Shown: in pieces, positions 1 through 11,038 of the stretch
Position numbering within the stretch: the first letter of the stretch is position 1
Layout of the letters: each line of letters opens with the position of its first letter
DNA from: Nemertoderma westbladi
Lineage: Eukaryota; Xenacoelomorpha; Nemertodermatida; Nemertodermatidae
DNA length: 31,767 nucleotides
NCBI GenBank assembly: GCA_032718475.1
Contig: JAUCBJ010004102.1
Span: 1 to 31,767, forward strand
Direction: 5' to 3'
The notes under the pieces: model-generated
Database searches by the model: none
What the model was told of the DNA's origin: nothing
What the model saw: only the letters and a program-made list of their open reading frames with translations
Program-made: the position numbers and the translations under genes

Positions 1-201
1 GATGAAAGGGGATATGAGTGGTTTATGTGACATTGCGTACCAAAATCCCAGGAGAACATAAAGCTTTAGTTAATACTGCGTAGATTAAGTTAATATCAGA
101 GTTTATTCTAAAATTCTTACTGATGTAAAAAGTAAAGTTGATGGTTTTAGCAATTTTATATATTTATTTATGTTCTAAAAAAAACTCTAAACAGGGCGTA
201 A

Positions 202-342
202 ATGGAGGCAGTACAGGAGGTGAACCACGCGGTTCAACAGGAAGCCGAGACGACGTAGCTAGAGATCGACAGTCTCAATGAGAACGACGATATCGTCTAC
301 GGGTGCTGGTTCGACGCCAACCTAAGCAGCACGATTTACTGA
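202..342 (+). pseudogene. Decayed coding fragment with two in-frame stops
   Basis: From ATG 202 the frame reads 18 codons (MEAVQEVNHAVQQEAETT), then TAG at 256-258, then 27 codons including NENDDIVYGCWFDANLSS, then TGA at 340-342. The same frame is open again from 343 to 531, running into the G-rich minisatellite. Composition here is more GC-rich and codon-like than the flanking AT-rich DNA, which is why I read it as a relic of a coding exon. I do not recognise the protein family. Alternatives are a chance open stretch or a real exon read with skipping or sequencing errors. Confidence 0.35.
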
Positions 343-389
343 AACGAAACTCAGCGACGTTCATCGGATGTAAGGTCATCCGACACCAC

Positions 390-880
390 AGATGGGTTCA
401 GCGATGAGGTGGGTTACGGATTCGGAGGTGGGTTTGGTTTCGGAGATGGGATCCGGTTACGGAAATGGGTTCCGGTCCCGGATATGGGTTCCGGTTATTC
501 CTGGTATCCGGAGATGGGTTCCGGTCCCGGATAGGGGTTCCGGTTATTCCTGGTATCCGGAGATGGGTTCCGGTTATGGAAATGGGTTCCGGTCCCGGAG
601 ATGGGTTCGGGTTATTCATGGTATCCGGAGATGGGTTTGGGTTTCGGAAATAGGTTCCGGTCCCGGATATGGGTTCCGGTTATTCCTGGTATCCGGAGAT
701 GGGTACCGGATAGGGGTTCCGGCTATTCCTGGTATCCGGAGATTGGTTCCGGTTATGGAAATGGGTTCCGGTCCCGGAGATGGGTTCGGGTTATTCATGA
801 TATCCGGAGATGGGTTTGGGTTACGGAAATGGGTATCGGTCCCGGAGATTGGTTCCGACCCTTAGATTGGTTCCGGCTCC
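390..880. repeat. G-rich degenerate minisatellite
   Basis: Degenerate tandem repeat built from short blocks such as GATGGGTTCCGG, TATTCCTGGTATCCGG and TCCCGG. The TATTC(C/A)TGG block recurs near 496, 545, 613, 681, 724 and 792, with spacings of 49, 68, 68, 43 and 68 bp, so the array is composite rather than strictly periodic. It lacks stop codons in several frames on both strands because of its composition, giving spurious Gly/Ser/Pro-rich reading frames. I find no support for translation. Confidence 0.85.
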
Positions 881-900
881 GGGTCATTGCCCAATAAACA

Positions 901-2600
901 GCGAGCCCAGAAAATGTGAACCACCAATAATAATAGAATGTAAAGGGAATTAAATGAGAGGACGTGAGGGATAGGCGTGATGAATTCTCAATTATCTTGG
1001 ATATTTGTTTATACCTAGAGCACAGCAAACAGAGTTAATCCCAGTGCATGAAGGGAAGGGAAATTATTAATGAGGTGCGGAAAACGAATAGCTGAATAAT
1101 TATGTCCAAATATGAAAAACGACTCCGCGATAAGTGATCAATGATTGATAATTCATATCTTAGTAGAAGCGACATGATCGTGGCAGTAATATGAACTGGA
1201 ACTGTTCAAGTATCAAGTATAATAATTTCTTTCATATCTATCAAATTAAATTAAATCGCACACAATAATAAATATTTATTATGGAAATTGTTAATGTGTG
1301 GTCTTGGTGCTGCTACCACAGCCAGGCTGACTAGCTGTCAAGCCCAACTGCAGTAGCTGATAGATGGGGTGGGGGGGGGGGGGGGGGGGGGGGGTGTCTA
1401 TAATTCTTTTTAAAAAAAGACAATACTTCAGAGTTGTAAAATTTAGTAATGATATTTTTCATTACAGTATTTTAGAATTTAAAATTTTTCCTGTGGATTC
1501 CGTCTCGTCTGTTAGATATGCTACAATTTAGCGAAACAGGCACAAGTAATGTAGACTTATTTTTTTTATATTTTTCAATTGGAATACAATAAGATAGAGT
1601 GAATGAAGGATATATTAAAGGACTTTTTGAGATAAATAATATATGGAATTAATGGAGGAATGCTTCAATGATCGAAAATATTCAATGAACTATAACAAAC
1701 AGGGAAAATGTTCAATACAGTACATACATAGAATAGAGTATTAGTTAACAATCTATAACTCAATATACATATATACATAGAACTTCAAATAACCTCAAGC
1801 CATCTATCTCAGCAATCTCATCAGCTGCGTTGGTGCTCCCTCCAAATTTTACTTTTGAATTTCAGGTAAGAAAAAAAAATAATCACCATTTACGCAATTC
1901 AAGAAAACGTTTACTAAATAATACTCTTCGCCGATATTAAATATAATTATTAACACAGGAATTAATTATTATGGCCCCCCCTCAGCACCCTCACCCTGAC
2001 CACTGGTGTTTGATTATTTTATAGCCCTCATCTGTTTGATGAATGATAAAATGAAAGAACCATTAAACAACGACGTAATTCATACATACGTGACTCATAA
2101 TAACGTAGGGCAGAGAGAAACAACGCGAGTAAAACAATTGGAGGTTACACGCTACCGTTTGGGGGTCATTTCAATAATAATAATTATAGATCGAATGACT
2201 GTATAAAAACTCTTACCATATGGCAGTCTCACCAATTATTATGGTGCAGCTAATTATACACACGTTTTAACAGCCGACATCACACCGCACAAAGCCTTGC
2301 TCTATCGATCCTAAATGGGTCATTATTTTTTTATTGTAAAAGTGTTGTTTAATTTATAATCCACACACTCCCGCATATTAATCATAATATTTATATTTTT
2401 CGCATTCGAATAATAATAAACTATATTGTATTTACATTCATTTTATAACTGACGCTGACGTGCGATTTTATAAAATAAATGGTACCAAAAAAATAAAAAT
2501 TGCAATAATTTTAATAGAAATTTTAGTGTCATAATTGTTGCTAACTAATGTTTAGTAGAGGCGGAGTTATAGTGTGAAACTGACTTAAATAAATCTTTGT
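901..2600. other. AT-rich intergenic DNA, no gene seen
   Basis: Apart from a poly-G run, this stretch is AT-rich with short interrupted frames on both strands. I saw no exon with splice borders, no RNA gene and no clear transposon ends. Confidence 0.6.
1371..1394. repeat. Poly-G tract (24 G)
   Basis: Uninterrupted run of 24 G, preceded by GATGGGGT. It is the longest of six G or C homopolymers of 14 nt or more in this window. Confidence 0.95.
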
Positions 2601-2625
2601 GAATTATAATCGTATACATTGATTT

Positions 2626-2794
2626 GGGTTTACATTGAGCGATATTGCACTTAACTAGCGTTAGATTGGGTGTAAGTGAGATAATTTTGTGTTAGTTTTA
2701 GTGAGATTGCAGAGAGTTAGATACATGATTTACTAACACTGTAGTGGGTTATATTGAGCGAGATATTGAGTGACATTAGCGTGTGTTAGATTGA
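2626..2794. repeat. Diverged direct repeat upstream of the protocadherin
   Basis: A segment near 2626-2672 (GGGTTTACATTGAGCG, then TAGCG and TTAGATTG) recurs in diverged form near 2747-2794 (GGGTTATATTGAGCGAG, then TAGCG and TTAGATTG). The offset is about 120 bp. It is an old two-copy repeat of unknown role in the region upstream of the protocadherin leader. Confidence 0.5.
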
Positions 2795-2829
2795 CAGACT
2801 ATTATAGTAGATTGGGGTAAGTCACGGAT

Positions 2830-3677
2830 AACTGTATACTTGTTTGGGTTCGGTAGCGATCGAGTGAATCGCCTTGCACGTGAGGAGGCATCCATGGAGT
2901 AATTGAACGGCATCAACAACTCCAGTCAAAGCGAAGATCACGAACGGGGGGAGGCGAGAGTGGTTCGTAATAATTGGTTCAAAGATTTGTAGCAGCATCG
3001 AGAAGTCGGTATAATGACAAGATGATTTTTAACCCATTTCAAAGCGGTAATTGCAGTATTAACAAGGCGAACTGCTGCATGGATTCAACTCTCAAGAAAA
3101 ATCGGAGCATAAAAAATAATGAGACGGATATAAAGACAGTTGGATAATATAAACGGTGAGAGAGAATTGTGGGAGGTGGGGATCGTGCCTCACCGACGAG
3201 GTTACAACAACCAGCAGTTCTCCTCAGCGTGTACATTCGCGGTCCATTGAGGTAAATCCCAGCGCAAACGTTGACTCTACGTCCCTGCGGAAGGGAGGCG
3301 AAGCCACGGCCGCCAGGCGATAAGGAATTGATCCCGTATAATAGCAGCAGCCATTGGGAGCGACTTGCTCACAGCGGACCGTTCCTTCCTACCAGTAAGT
3401 CGACCAATCGCATCGTCGGAGGCTCTCGTTGCCGGAATTAAATCCTGCCGCATTCACCAGCCGTCACACAACTCCAACTATTAAACAATCGTTCCTAACA
3501 TAAATAATTAAATAATACAGTAATCACAGTTTACACACAAAATAAGTATCGATTAAAAGATATTAAAACATAAATAAGTAATTTTTCAATAAATATAGTT
3601 GAAATACATTTTAGTGTTCACAGTTATAAACTGCTCGTTTTACATTATTCGCACATTTTATTAATGGTTTTTCCGAC
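2830..3677 (+). promoter_or_regulatory. Probable promoter and 5' leader of the protocadherin
   Basis: Between about 2840 and 3460 the GC content rises compared with the surrounding DNA, and then falls into an AT-rich leader just before the start codon. No convincing TATA box, initiator or unique transcription start can be assigned by eye. GTAAGT at 3393-3398 (after ACCA) could be a 5' splice site of a noncoding leader exon, but I cannot pair it with confidence. The assignment rests on position directly upstream of a large intact coding exon. Confidence 0.4.
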
Positions 3678-3693
3678 ATGTTACCATTTGTAA
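3664..3693 (+). promoter_or_regulatory. Upstream ORF overlapping the protocadherin start
   Basis: ATG at 3664 opens a nine-codon frame (MVFPTCYHL) ending at TAA 3691-3693. It starts 14 nt before the protocadherin ATG (3678) and ends inside its coding region in another frame. If the transcript includes 3664, this overlapping uORF would be expected to lower initiation at 3678, except through leaky scanning. Confidence 0.5.
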
Positions 3694-6600
3694 AACTTTT
3701 CGTTCTGTTAGCTTTATTCACGATCACGGCGTATTGCCGCGTCTTACCGGCACTGCACTACGTCGTGGAAGAGGAACAACCGAAACGCTTCAAGATCGGG
3801 AACCTACGAGACTCTTTCCCGGATGTGGGAACCAATACCCAGTTCCTCACGGCCAAGGACGTCACTAAATGGGTCGAGGTCGCTCGATCCGGCGAGGTAT
3901 TCACTCGGAGGAAGTTGGACAGGGAGGCTGAATGCTTGGATCAAGACAGACTTCAACCATGCACGCAAGAACTGGAGATTGAGGTTAAATACCACAAAAG
4001 CACCAACTCTGACAGCACTATGCTTGTCATTGAATTAATTGATATTAACGACCACTCACCAGAATTCCCTGTTAGACATTACGATGCGAAAGTGGTAGAA
4101 TCTAATAACCCAAATAGTCAACGGATAGAATTGCCGAGTGCAACTGATGCAGACATCGGCGATAACGGGGTACGTTATTACGAGCTGGCAGGGAGCGGGA
4201 TGAATGCGTTCCGGTTGAAAACGCGCCCTGGAGCACACGGCAGTCCCATGACGCCAGTACTAACTCCTGCCTACGAGTTAGACAGGGAGCAGCGTAGCAG
4301 CTACCAGCTGGTCCTCATCGCCATGGATAACGGGAGCCCAATGCGTACAGACGAGATGAGAATCACTGTAACCATTATAGATCGTAATGATAATACTCCG
4401 ATCTTCGAGCAGTCTATTTATCGAGCCGAAGTTGGAGAGAACCAGGTCAAGGGAACCAAAGTCGTCATTGTAAAAGCCACCGACACGGATGAAGGTGTCA
4501 ACTCACAAATCAGGTATCAAATCGCAAACAGCAATCCGGATGAAGTTAAAGAAGTATTTCATATAGATGAGTACGACGGATTTATATCAACTAATCGCCA
4601 ATTGGACTTTGAACACAAGAGAATGTATCGGATTATTGTTATCGCTTCGGACCATGGGGAAGAATCATCACAAAGTCAGACTGTGGTCGATGTTCAAGTC
4701 TTGGATGTGAATGACAATACCCCGGAAATAACACTGATAAATAAGGTTAAAATAAAAGAAAACAATATATTAATAGTACCAGAAGACATTCATCCCGGAA
4801 CAGTTATAGCCAGGGTGCAGGGCAAAGACGCCGACAGTGGTATCAATGGACGACTGGATGCTCGGGTTACTGCTGGGACCGAATACTTCGAAATGGTTGA
4901 AATGCTAGCTAATCGTCTTTGGCTACTGCAAATAAAGAAACCACTGGACCGAGAAGTCACCCCTTATCACAACATAACAGTAACTGTGTCTGATAAAGGC
5001 AACCCTCCACTAAGATCATCAATATCTCTTGCCATAGAACTCACTGACGTAAATGACTCTCCACCAAAGTTCGATGAAGATATTTATAATTTTGAAATCC
5101 AAGAAAATGTTATTCAGAGAGATATAGGAAGTGTGAGAGCAATAGACCCCGACCTCGACAGCAGTGGAATTCGGTATTTTCTGGAAGACAACGCATATGG
5201 TAGCTTGAGTATTGATCAAAACAATGGCAGCATCAGTGTGATTAGGTCGTTAGACAGGGAAGGGAAATACGGACCCGTGTTGATGGTTAATGTCATAGCT
5301 GAGGATATAGCGAAAGAACCGGCAACGTCAACAGTTATGGTCAACATCAACATCATTGATGAAAACGACAACGACCCAGTGTTCATCCCCAAAAGCGCCA
5401 AGGGGGAAATATTTACAGTGTATTTGGATGAAAACACAAAAGCAGGTACCCTGGTACATAATGTGCACGCAGAGGACAACGATGAAGGCAACAACGGAAA
5501 AATTCGATATTCTCTGATAGATGACTCTATTGGGTTTATCATTAATGAGAATAGTGGCAACTTGACAACCAGCAAGGTGTTTGACAGAGAACTTGTTAAA
5601 GCACCAATCAACCTCATTGTAGTTGCCCAAGATACCGGTTTTCCGGAAACACGGAGTGCAAGAAAAATACTTAAAGTTATCATAACCGATAAGAATGACA
5701 ACAAGCCGTGGATAAGTTACCCGATACGAGATAAATCATATCCAATTCCGCGGACCGCTGCCATTGGCTCCCGAGTTCTCCAAGTAAAAGCCACGGATGA
5801 CGATCTCCATGGAAACAGTCAGATCGTTTACAGTATCATCAGTGGAGATCCCGAAGATATTTTTGGAATAAAACACCAGACGGGGGTGCTCTATGTAAAG
5901 AATCCTATTCCTAAGCACCTCTCAGGAAAACACACGCTAACTATAGAAGCACGGGACAGGGGCAACCCACCCCGTTGGGACACTGTCCCGATAGAATACG
6001 AGATAGTAAGCAAACCAATTGGGAATTCATCCATGATTATTTTAGATGAATTCGTTGTCACTACAGCGAATGTCGACCCTGAGAAAGACGGCCAATTCAA
6101 CCTAGTGCTTGCAATGGGGATTCTTGGGAGTGTCATATGCATCGTGATGTTAGTGCTTTTTCTCGTCGTTGTTTATTATAAATGCTACGACAACCGCCGA
6201 GCCTACCACCCGACGAAACAGCAATCGAAACGTGAGAAATCTGGCGACATCGAGGGTGTGATCGCTAATGGCGGCTTTTTCGGCCGCAAAAGAGATAAAA
6301 AGGGAAAGTATAACAGCGATACAACGGCCAATCGGCTGAGTTACACAGGGGAGGAGAACCATAATAGTTTATCGGGAACTCCGATGACAATTCGCGGGAA
6401 TCCAGTACATGACTACAGTACAATAAAACCCAACGACGTCCATGTAGTCTACGTTCCATCAAACAGTAGGAAGAACGGACCAGTCGAGACGACGTGTACG
6501 TTGGTGCCGATGGAGAAGAGCCGAGAGAAACCCGACGGAGCTGATAGCAATCGGTACCCGATGTCACGGCAGAATTCCTTGAAACGGAGCCACGACGGCC

Positions 6601-7184
6601 GTCGCAGTATCGGAGACAGACCGCCGGGTTACTTTCAGCAGACTAGTTGCCCCGCAGACTGTCCCGGCGGTGCAAGGGACTGTCCCAGCCGCGCCAGTGT
6701 ACAATCAGACGACCCCTGGATACAAATGCACTGCAAACCCGACCACAAGTACGCCACAACCAACGGGGACACAAATACAACGGAGCAAATTCGTCCAATT
6801 CTCTCGGTTGGACGTCATAAAAAATCCTTAGAAAATTTAGCCCCCAGAGGTTCAGTAGCCGGGGTTAAACGTGGCCATTACGCCGACTGCGGCCTTCCAT
6901 CGAAAAACTCATTCAACCCGAACGGCGTGGAAGCTAATTTATGGTCGCCGAATCAGCGTGCAATGAAGGGCAGCTGCCCGGACATTCACAACGTAGAGAG
7001 AGACTATACACAGCGTTCTGGAACAGCTCCAAGGAAACTCCGCATACGAAACAACCCCGAATTAACTGAGGTGGACAATCCGTGGCTTAAGAAATCTGCA
7101 GCGCCATTCTACGAGCAGCGCAAACAACCAACAATCGGACCAACATCGCAGATATGTCGGCTAACCTCGAACGAGGACCACTAG
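3678..7184 (+). CDS. Non-clustered (delta-type) protocadherin, single large exon
   Basis: 1168-residue type I membrane protein for calcium-dependent cell-cell adhesion and signalling. Residues 1-20 form a signal peptide (hydrophobic VLLALFTITAYC). Seven cadherin repeats follow, ended by calcium-binding linkers: EC1 to 131 (DINDHSPEFP), EC2 to 244 (DRNDNTPIFE), EC3 to 352 (DVNDNTPEIT), EC4 to 466 (DVNDSPPKFD), EC5 to 570 (DENDNDPVFI), EC6 to 680 (DKNDNKPWIS), then EC7 to about 785 without a linker, as expected next to the membrane. LDRE and A-x-D motifs recur. The membrane helix is about 809-832, followed by YYKCYDNRR. The tail (833-1168) is basic and Ser/Pro/Asn-rich. Seven repeats and one uninterrupted exon for the ectodomain fit the delta-1 protocadherins (PCDH1/7/9/11 group), but I see no RRVTF phosphatase-docking motif. 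ATG 3678 is chosen because it starts the signal peptide. Orthology to one vertebrate gene is not claimed. Further exons are possible but not needed. Confidence 0.95.
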   Translation: MLPFVKLFVLLALFTITAYCRVLPALHYVVEEEQPKRFKIGNLRDSFPDVGTNTQFLTAKDVTKWVEVARSGEVFTRRKLDREAECLDQDRLQPCTQELEIEVKYHKSTNSDSTMLVIELIDINDHSPEFPVRHYDAKVVESNNPNSQRIELPSATDADIGDNGVRYYELAGSGMNAFRLKTRPGAHGSPMTPVLTPAYELDREQRSSYQLVLIAMDNGSPMRTDEMRITVTIIDRNDNTPIFEQSIYRAEVGENQVKGTKVVIVKATDTDEGVNSQIRYQIANSNPDEVKEVFHIDEYDGFISTNRQLDFEHKRMYRIIVIASDHGEESSQSQTVVDVQVLDVNDNTPEITLINKVKIKENNILIVPEDIHPGTVIARVQGKDADSGINGRLDARVTAGTEYFEMVEMLANRLWLLQIKKPLDREVTPYHNITVTVSDKGNPPLRSSISLAIELTDVNDSPPKFDEDIYNFEIQENVIQRDIGSVRAIDPDLDSSGIRYFLEDNAYGSLSIDQNNGSISVIRSLDREGKYGPVLMVNVIAEDIAKEPATSTVMVNINIIDENDNDPVFIPKSAKGEIFTVYLDENTKAGTLVHNVHAEDNDEGNNGKIRYSLIDDSIGFIINENSGNLTTSKVFDRELVKAPINLIVVAQDTGFPETRSARKILKVIITDKNDNKPWISYPIRDKSYPIPRTAAIGSRVLQVKATDDDLHGNSQIVYSIISGDPEDIFGIKHQTGVLYVKNPIPKHLSGKHTLTIEARDRGNPPRWDTVPIEYEIVSKPIGNSSMIILDEFVVTTANVDPEKDGQFNLVLAMGILGSVICIVMLVLFLVVVYYKCYDNRRAYHPTKQQSKREKSGDIEGVIANGGFFGRKRDKKGKYNSDTTANRLSYTGEENHNSLSGTPMTIRGNPVHDYSTIKPNDVHVVYVPSNSRKNGPVETTCTLVPMEKSREKPDGADSNRYPMSRQNSLKRSHDGRRSIGDRPPGYFQQTSCPADCPGGARDCPSRASVQSDDPWIQMHCKPDHKYATTNGDTNTTEQIRPILSVGRHKKSLENLAPRGSVAGVKRGHYADCGLPSKNSFNPNGVEANLWSPNQRAMKGSCPDIHNVERDYTQRSGTAPRKLRIRNNPELTEVDNPWLKKSAAPFYEQRKQPTIGPTSQICRLTSNEDH

Positions 7185-7400
7185 AGAAAAAAACTAGAAA
7201 ATAAATTAAATAAATATGTGCGTAGGATATATGTGTAAATCATGATTATGTAATGGTTTATATCCCGATAACTTTTTGTATATTTATTGTATATTTTCTC
7301 ATAATTTTTTATATTTTGTCAACTAGCATTTTAGCAAGCAGCTATCTAATCGCATGCAATATTCATAAATATGCGAAAATAAAATATTTATTTTAAAGAC
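7185..7400 (+). terminator. 3' UTR with candidate polyadenylation signals
   Basis: The stop codon TAG at 7182-7184 is followed by AT-rich sequence with AATAAA at 7200-7205 and again at 7378-7383. The second, about 195 nt after the stop, is the likelier cleavage signal because the first lies only 15 nt downstream of the stop. Confidence 0.5.
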
Positions 7401-7472
7401 CTCCATCGCAAATTTAATAACAAGTTATATATATTTAATTAACGGAAAATGTGAACATGGGAGGGGATGGGA

Positions 7473-7487
7473 GGGGGGGGGGGGGGG
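7473..7487. repeat. Poly-G tract (15 G)
   Basis: Run of 15 G preceded by GGGAGGGGATGGGA. Confidence 0.95.
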
Positions 7488-7794
7488 CAGTAAATTAATG
7501 TCATATATTCCAGGGGATAGACGAACATTTTAAAGTAAGAAGTTTAAACATATTTATATTTTTTTATTTACAATTATTACTTTCCCTTAAAATAAATATT
7601 GGTTTATATATAGATGAGACAAGGTTGCTGGCTGCTGCTATTACTACAAAAACATATATATTTGGATTATATTATGTTCTATCGAAATTTAATACCCCGC
7701 CCGGAACCATTTTTTGAAATTATTATCAGGAAACAAATTATATTACAATTGGTGATGAATTACCAATCGTAATGTATTTTGATTGACGATAAAA

Positions 7795-7842
7795 TTAAAT
7801 TTTGATAAAATAATAATGAATTATCATTATTATCAAAATTTA
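7795..7842. repeat. AT-rich palindrome (hairpin)
   Basis: The left arm TTAAATTTTGATA, then TAATAATGA, is mirrored by TCATTATTATCAAAATTTAA, with only a few extra bases in the left arm. A smaller palindrome (ATTGGT / ACCAAT) lies at about 7748-7767. It could be a remnant of a foldback element. Confidence 0.7.
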
Positions 7843-7849
7843 ATAAACC

Positions 7850-9242
7850 GCGACAATATATTAACGAAGCCTGGAAAAACAGCAATTCGTTTGTTAGACT
7901 TATTATTCAGCTGAGTTAGTTAAAGTAGTTAGTTTTAAGTCAATCAATGAATGGCTCTCCAAATGTATCAATTCACTCAGAAGATTTGGATAATTTGGTT
8001 TGTAATAAAACCTGAATTATATAATAATTATTAACAATTGAAATGAAAAAATTATAAAAGTGTTCCGCGGTATAATGTAGTACATAATATACAACTTGGT
8101 ATACCAACTGAGTTTCATAATATTTCAATTATAAAATAAAATTAGGCATATCATGCTTTATAACTTTATTTTACTTTACTTGGATAGCTATAACCTGTTA
8201 CTTTATAAGGGGTAATATAACTAATTAATATTTCAGCATCATTATTGTGTATTGTATACTTTACGCTTTTTGTTCGATTACATGTTGTTGTGATACAATT
8301 ATGATGTAGGAGTTAATAATGTATTAAGTATAGAATTGTTACATAAATACAAAGGAATCCTATTTTGTACTAAAATTTTGAAGTTAATAATACCTAACAG
8401 CGACTTAAGTTTTAGATTGTGTCTAAATTGTGACCCGTGTGAATATACCTAATAAATGTGTCAAATACAATGTTATTTTACCTCTCAAAATATGTTGTAA
8501 TAATGACTTACAGCGTTTTATTTATTATAAAAATACTTCGGTTTATACGGACACACACCCATGCAGGATAATAAGGGGACTCAATAAATAAAATACTGTC
8601 TAAAAAAATAATGAATGTCAAAAAAATATATTATTTAATAGAACCTTTGTATATTACATGTAAAAGAATCGAATATTATAATTGCTGTAATATGCCAATA
8701 ATGTTGAGAGAACAAGTTGAGTCAAATGATGATAATAAATTTGGCAGGTGGAAAGCTGTCACATCAGAGAGTAGGAGAAGCTCCTAATGACCCACATATA
8801 TGGCTCGCACCCCATATACAAATCGATTGAAATCTTCCCTCGGGTTACACTTTACGGACCAGACCAGTAATATTTAACGGAGACGCCAGCATCAACCCAA
8901 CCAATGCAGGTCGTGAATTAATATGTAAATAATGACAACATTTTATGTTAATAAAGGCCTTGGTTCCAACACATGGCTTATACCACTACACATTGCGTAT
9001 CTACTCTGTCATGTTGGCCGCGATTTCTTGTGTCCTTGAGTTGTGGTAACATGTGCTACGAAGTCTCTGTGTTTTAATTAAGGAATTATATATTATTTGG
9101 CTATAATATTTAGTCAACATTGATTTATGAAATCAATAACAGTCATAGATTCGGAAAATTCACTTACAGATTTCTGTTCAAATATGTGAAGAAACTTTAT
9201 GGTTGGTGGATCAATGGTGACTAAAAACTCAACAAAATAAAT
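7850..9242. other. AT-rich intergenic DNA, no gene seen
   Basis: No reading frame of note, splice-bordered exon or transposon end recognised on either strand. Some less AT-rich patches (about 8740-8920) look like old repeat remnants but could not be assigned. Confidence 0.55.
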
Positions 9243-9367
9243 ACTGGACTGGACTGGACTGGACTGGACTGGACTGGACTGGACTGGACTGGACTGGACT
9301 GGACTGGACTGGACTGGACTGGACTGGACTGGACTGGACTGGACTGGACTGGACTGGACTGGACTGG
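9243..9367. repeat. (GGACT)25 microsatellite
   Basis: 125 bp of a perfect 5-bp repeat (ACTGG phase) with no interruption, so it is young or strongly homogenised. Confidence 0.98.
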
Positions 9368-10059
9368 GAAACCTTCCGATCAGCTGATCTCTAACTTTAA
9401 TAAATGCAACTTCTGTTTTTGGTTCGCAAGAATATACAAGATAGTTAGGCTGCGTGGGATTTTACTGTGTTTGAGTAAAAAATACAGACGTGATTCATTA
9501 ACAAAATGAAATGAATACCAATTTTCCAAACCACAACCAGGTAACTGGAGTGTGTGTCGACTGCGTGCGGACGTGGAGTAATTTCAATTGATGGCACGAC
9601 TCAGATAGATAGATTACCTGTGTAAGGGTATACCTCTTCCCATCGGTCAATCGCTAGCTACGCTAACTGAAAACAGTAACGAAAATGGACAGTACGGTAA
9701 AGCAGGGGGTAAACCAACGTCACCTGGGGAATTAGTCAAAAACGCACAACCTGAATACAAATAAGTTGAGGCAATTGCTTGCTGTAAGGGGTGCCAAGAC
9801 ACAGGGCCTATTACTGTGACAAGGGGAACATTATACCTCGTTGTATGTATGCGTGTCTGTCTGTGGGTAAAAGGTTTGCCTTTTAAAATAAGAAAAAGTG
9901 TTACTAATGGCCTATTGTAATTAAATTATACCGTGAGCCATCTTCCTAAAATCGAATTAACATTCGCAGAATCTCTGCAGAATTCTGAATCAATATTCGT
10001 CTATTTGTGCTGTTATCAATACAATTAAACGATAGAATGTAACGACATGCTGACTTAAG
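9368..10059. other. Intergenic DNA, unassigned
   Basis: Mixed-composition sequence with no supported gene. The segment about 9540-9840 is less AT-rich and resembles decayed interspersed repeat, but I found no termini or coding motif. Confidence 0.45.
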
Positions 10060-10166
10060 GGGATTCTGGTACATGATGGTACATCATGGGATTCTGTTAC
10101 ATATTATGGTACATAATGGGATTCTGGTACATATGATGGTACATCATGGGATTCTGGTACATATGA
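10060..10166. repeat. 30-bp tandem repeat with internal hairpin
   Basis: Copies at 10060-10087 (28 bp), 10088-10117, 10118-10147 and a partial at 10148-10166. Each starts GGGATTCTG and contains TACAT and GGTACAT. Each full copy carries a short stem around GGTAC: ATGAT/ATCAT in copies 1 and 3, ATTAT/ATAAT in copy 2. Confidence 0.85.
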
Positions 10167-11017
10167 GGTGATCAATAAAATTAATCGTGTTATAAGACGA
10201 AATTGCCGTTTCTGGCTAATTATTGTTCCCCATTGAAATTTAACATCCTTATACGCACAATATGTCAGTTTAAAGCAAAAGTGCGAAGTAAAGCTTAACC
10301 TTTCATAAAGAAACTAAAATCTCACATGTGTTTCACCATAAAAAAAAAGTTGTTATGTATTTAAGGGTCATATAAAATGACTGTCCGAAATGATGTCACA
10401 TTACGATATTATTATTAACGGAAATCCAAAACTATTTCTAAGAAAATACGATCATAAAATAATTACGGAATATCAATAATGCCCAACAAATAATATTTGT
10501 TAATGAGTTTTTTATTACTTTTTTGTACGTGTTTTATACGGGTATGTTATGAAGCCGACAAATTCTACTCGCAATTAAAATTATTTGCGAAGCAAAGAAA
10601 GCTTCCGAATCTATTCGAGTAGTTGGCATACGTAATTAAAGATATGAAGTGAATATAATACAGTAACTATATGCAGATATAATTGTAATATATCGATATT
10701 TCGCAGTCAATCAGCCCATAATAAGGGCGCTATACTAGCCAAGCGCATAATAGTGTTCCTTTCAGGAAAAAACCCCTTAATGGAACAATAATAATTGAGT
10801 GCAGATTTATCTCACTCAACCTTGCTTCTCAGAATCACCACAGGTGATTAAAGCGTTTCACGAGCTATCGAGTTGAGCGCAGACGGCCCATTAATAATCT
10901 TGTAAAAATATAAATAATAATGGGGGAGTGCAAATATATATGAGCATCGGTGACAAACATACGGCCGCTATGCTGGCCAGAGAACATTCAAGGCCGTGTA
11001 TGTCACCAGGTCGGGGA
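10167..11017. other. AT-rich intergenic DNA, no gene seen
   Basis: No coding exon, RNA gene or mobile-element end could be supported on either strand. Confidence 0.55.
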
Positions 11018-11038
11018 GGGGGGGGGGGGGGGGGGGGG
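11018..11038. repeat. Poly-G tract (21 G)
   Basis: Run of 21 G preceded by CGGGGA. On the opposite strand it produces a meaningless poly-Pro reading frame. Confidence 0.95.

Noticed and set aside
392-897. Overlapping Gly/Ser/Pro-rich reading frames on both strands
   Set aside because: They are open only because the G-rich minisatellite lacks stop-forming triplets. No codon bias, domain or start context supports translation.
1812-1860. CTGATGAG on the minus strand (second hammerhead?)
   Set aside because: No stem II closing sequence followed by GAAA is found downstream.
5820-5850. CTGATGA on the minus strand inside the protocadherin exon
   Set aside because: It lies in conserved coding sequence and lacks a paired stem II and GAAA.
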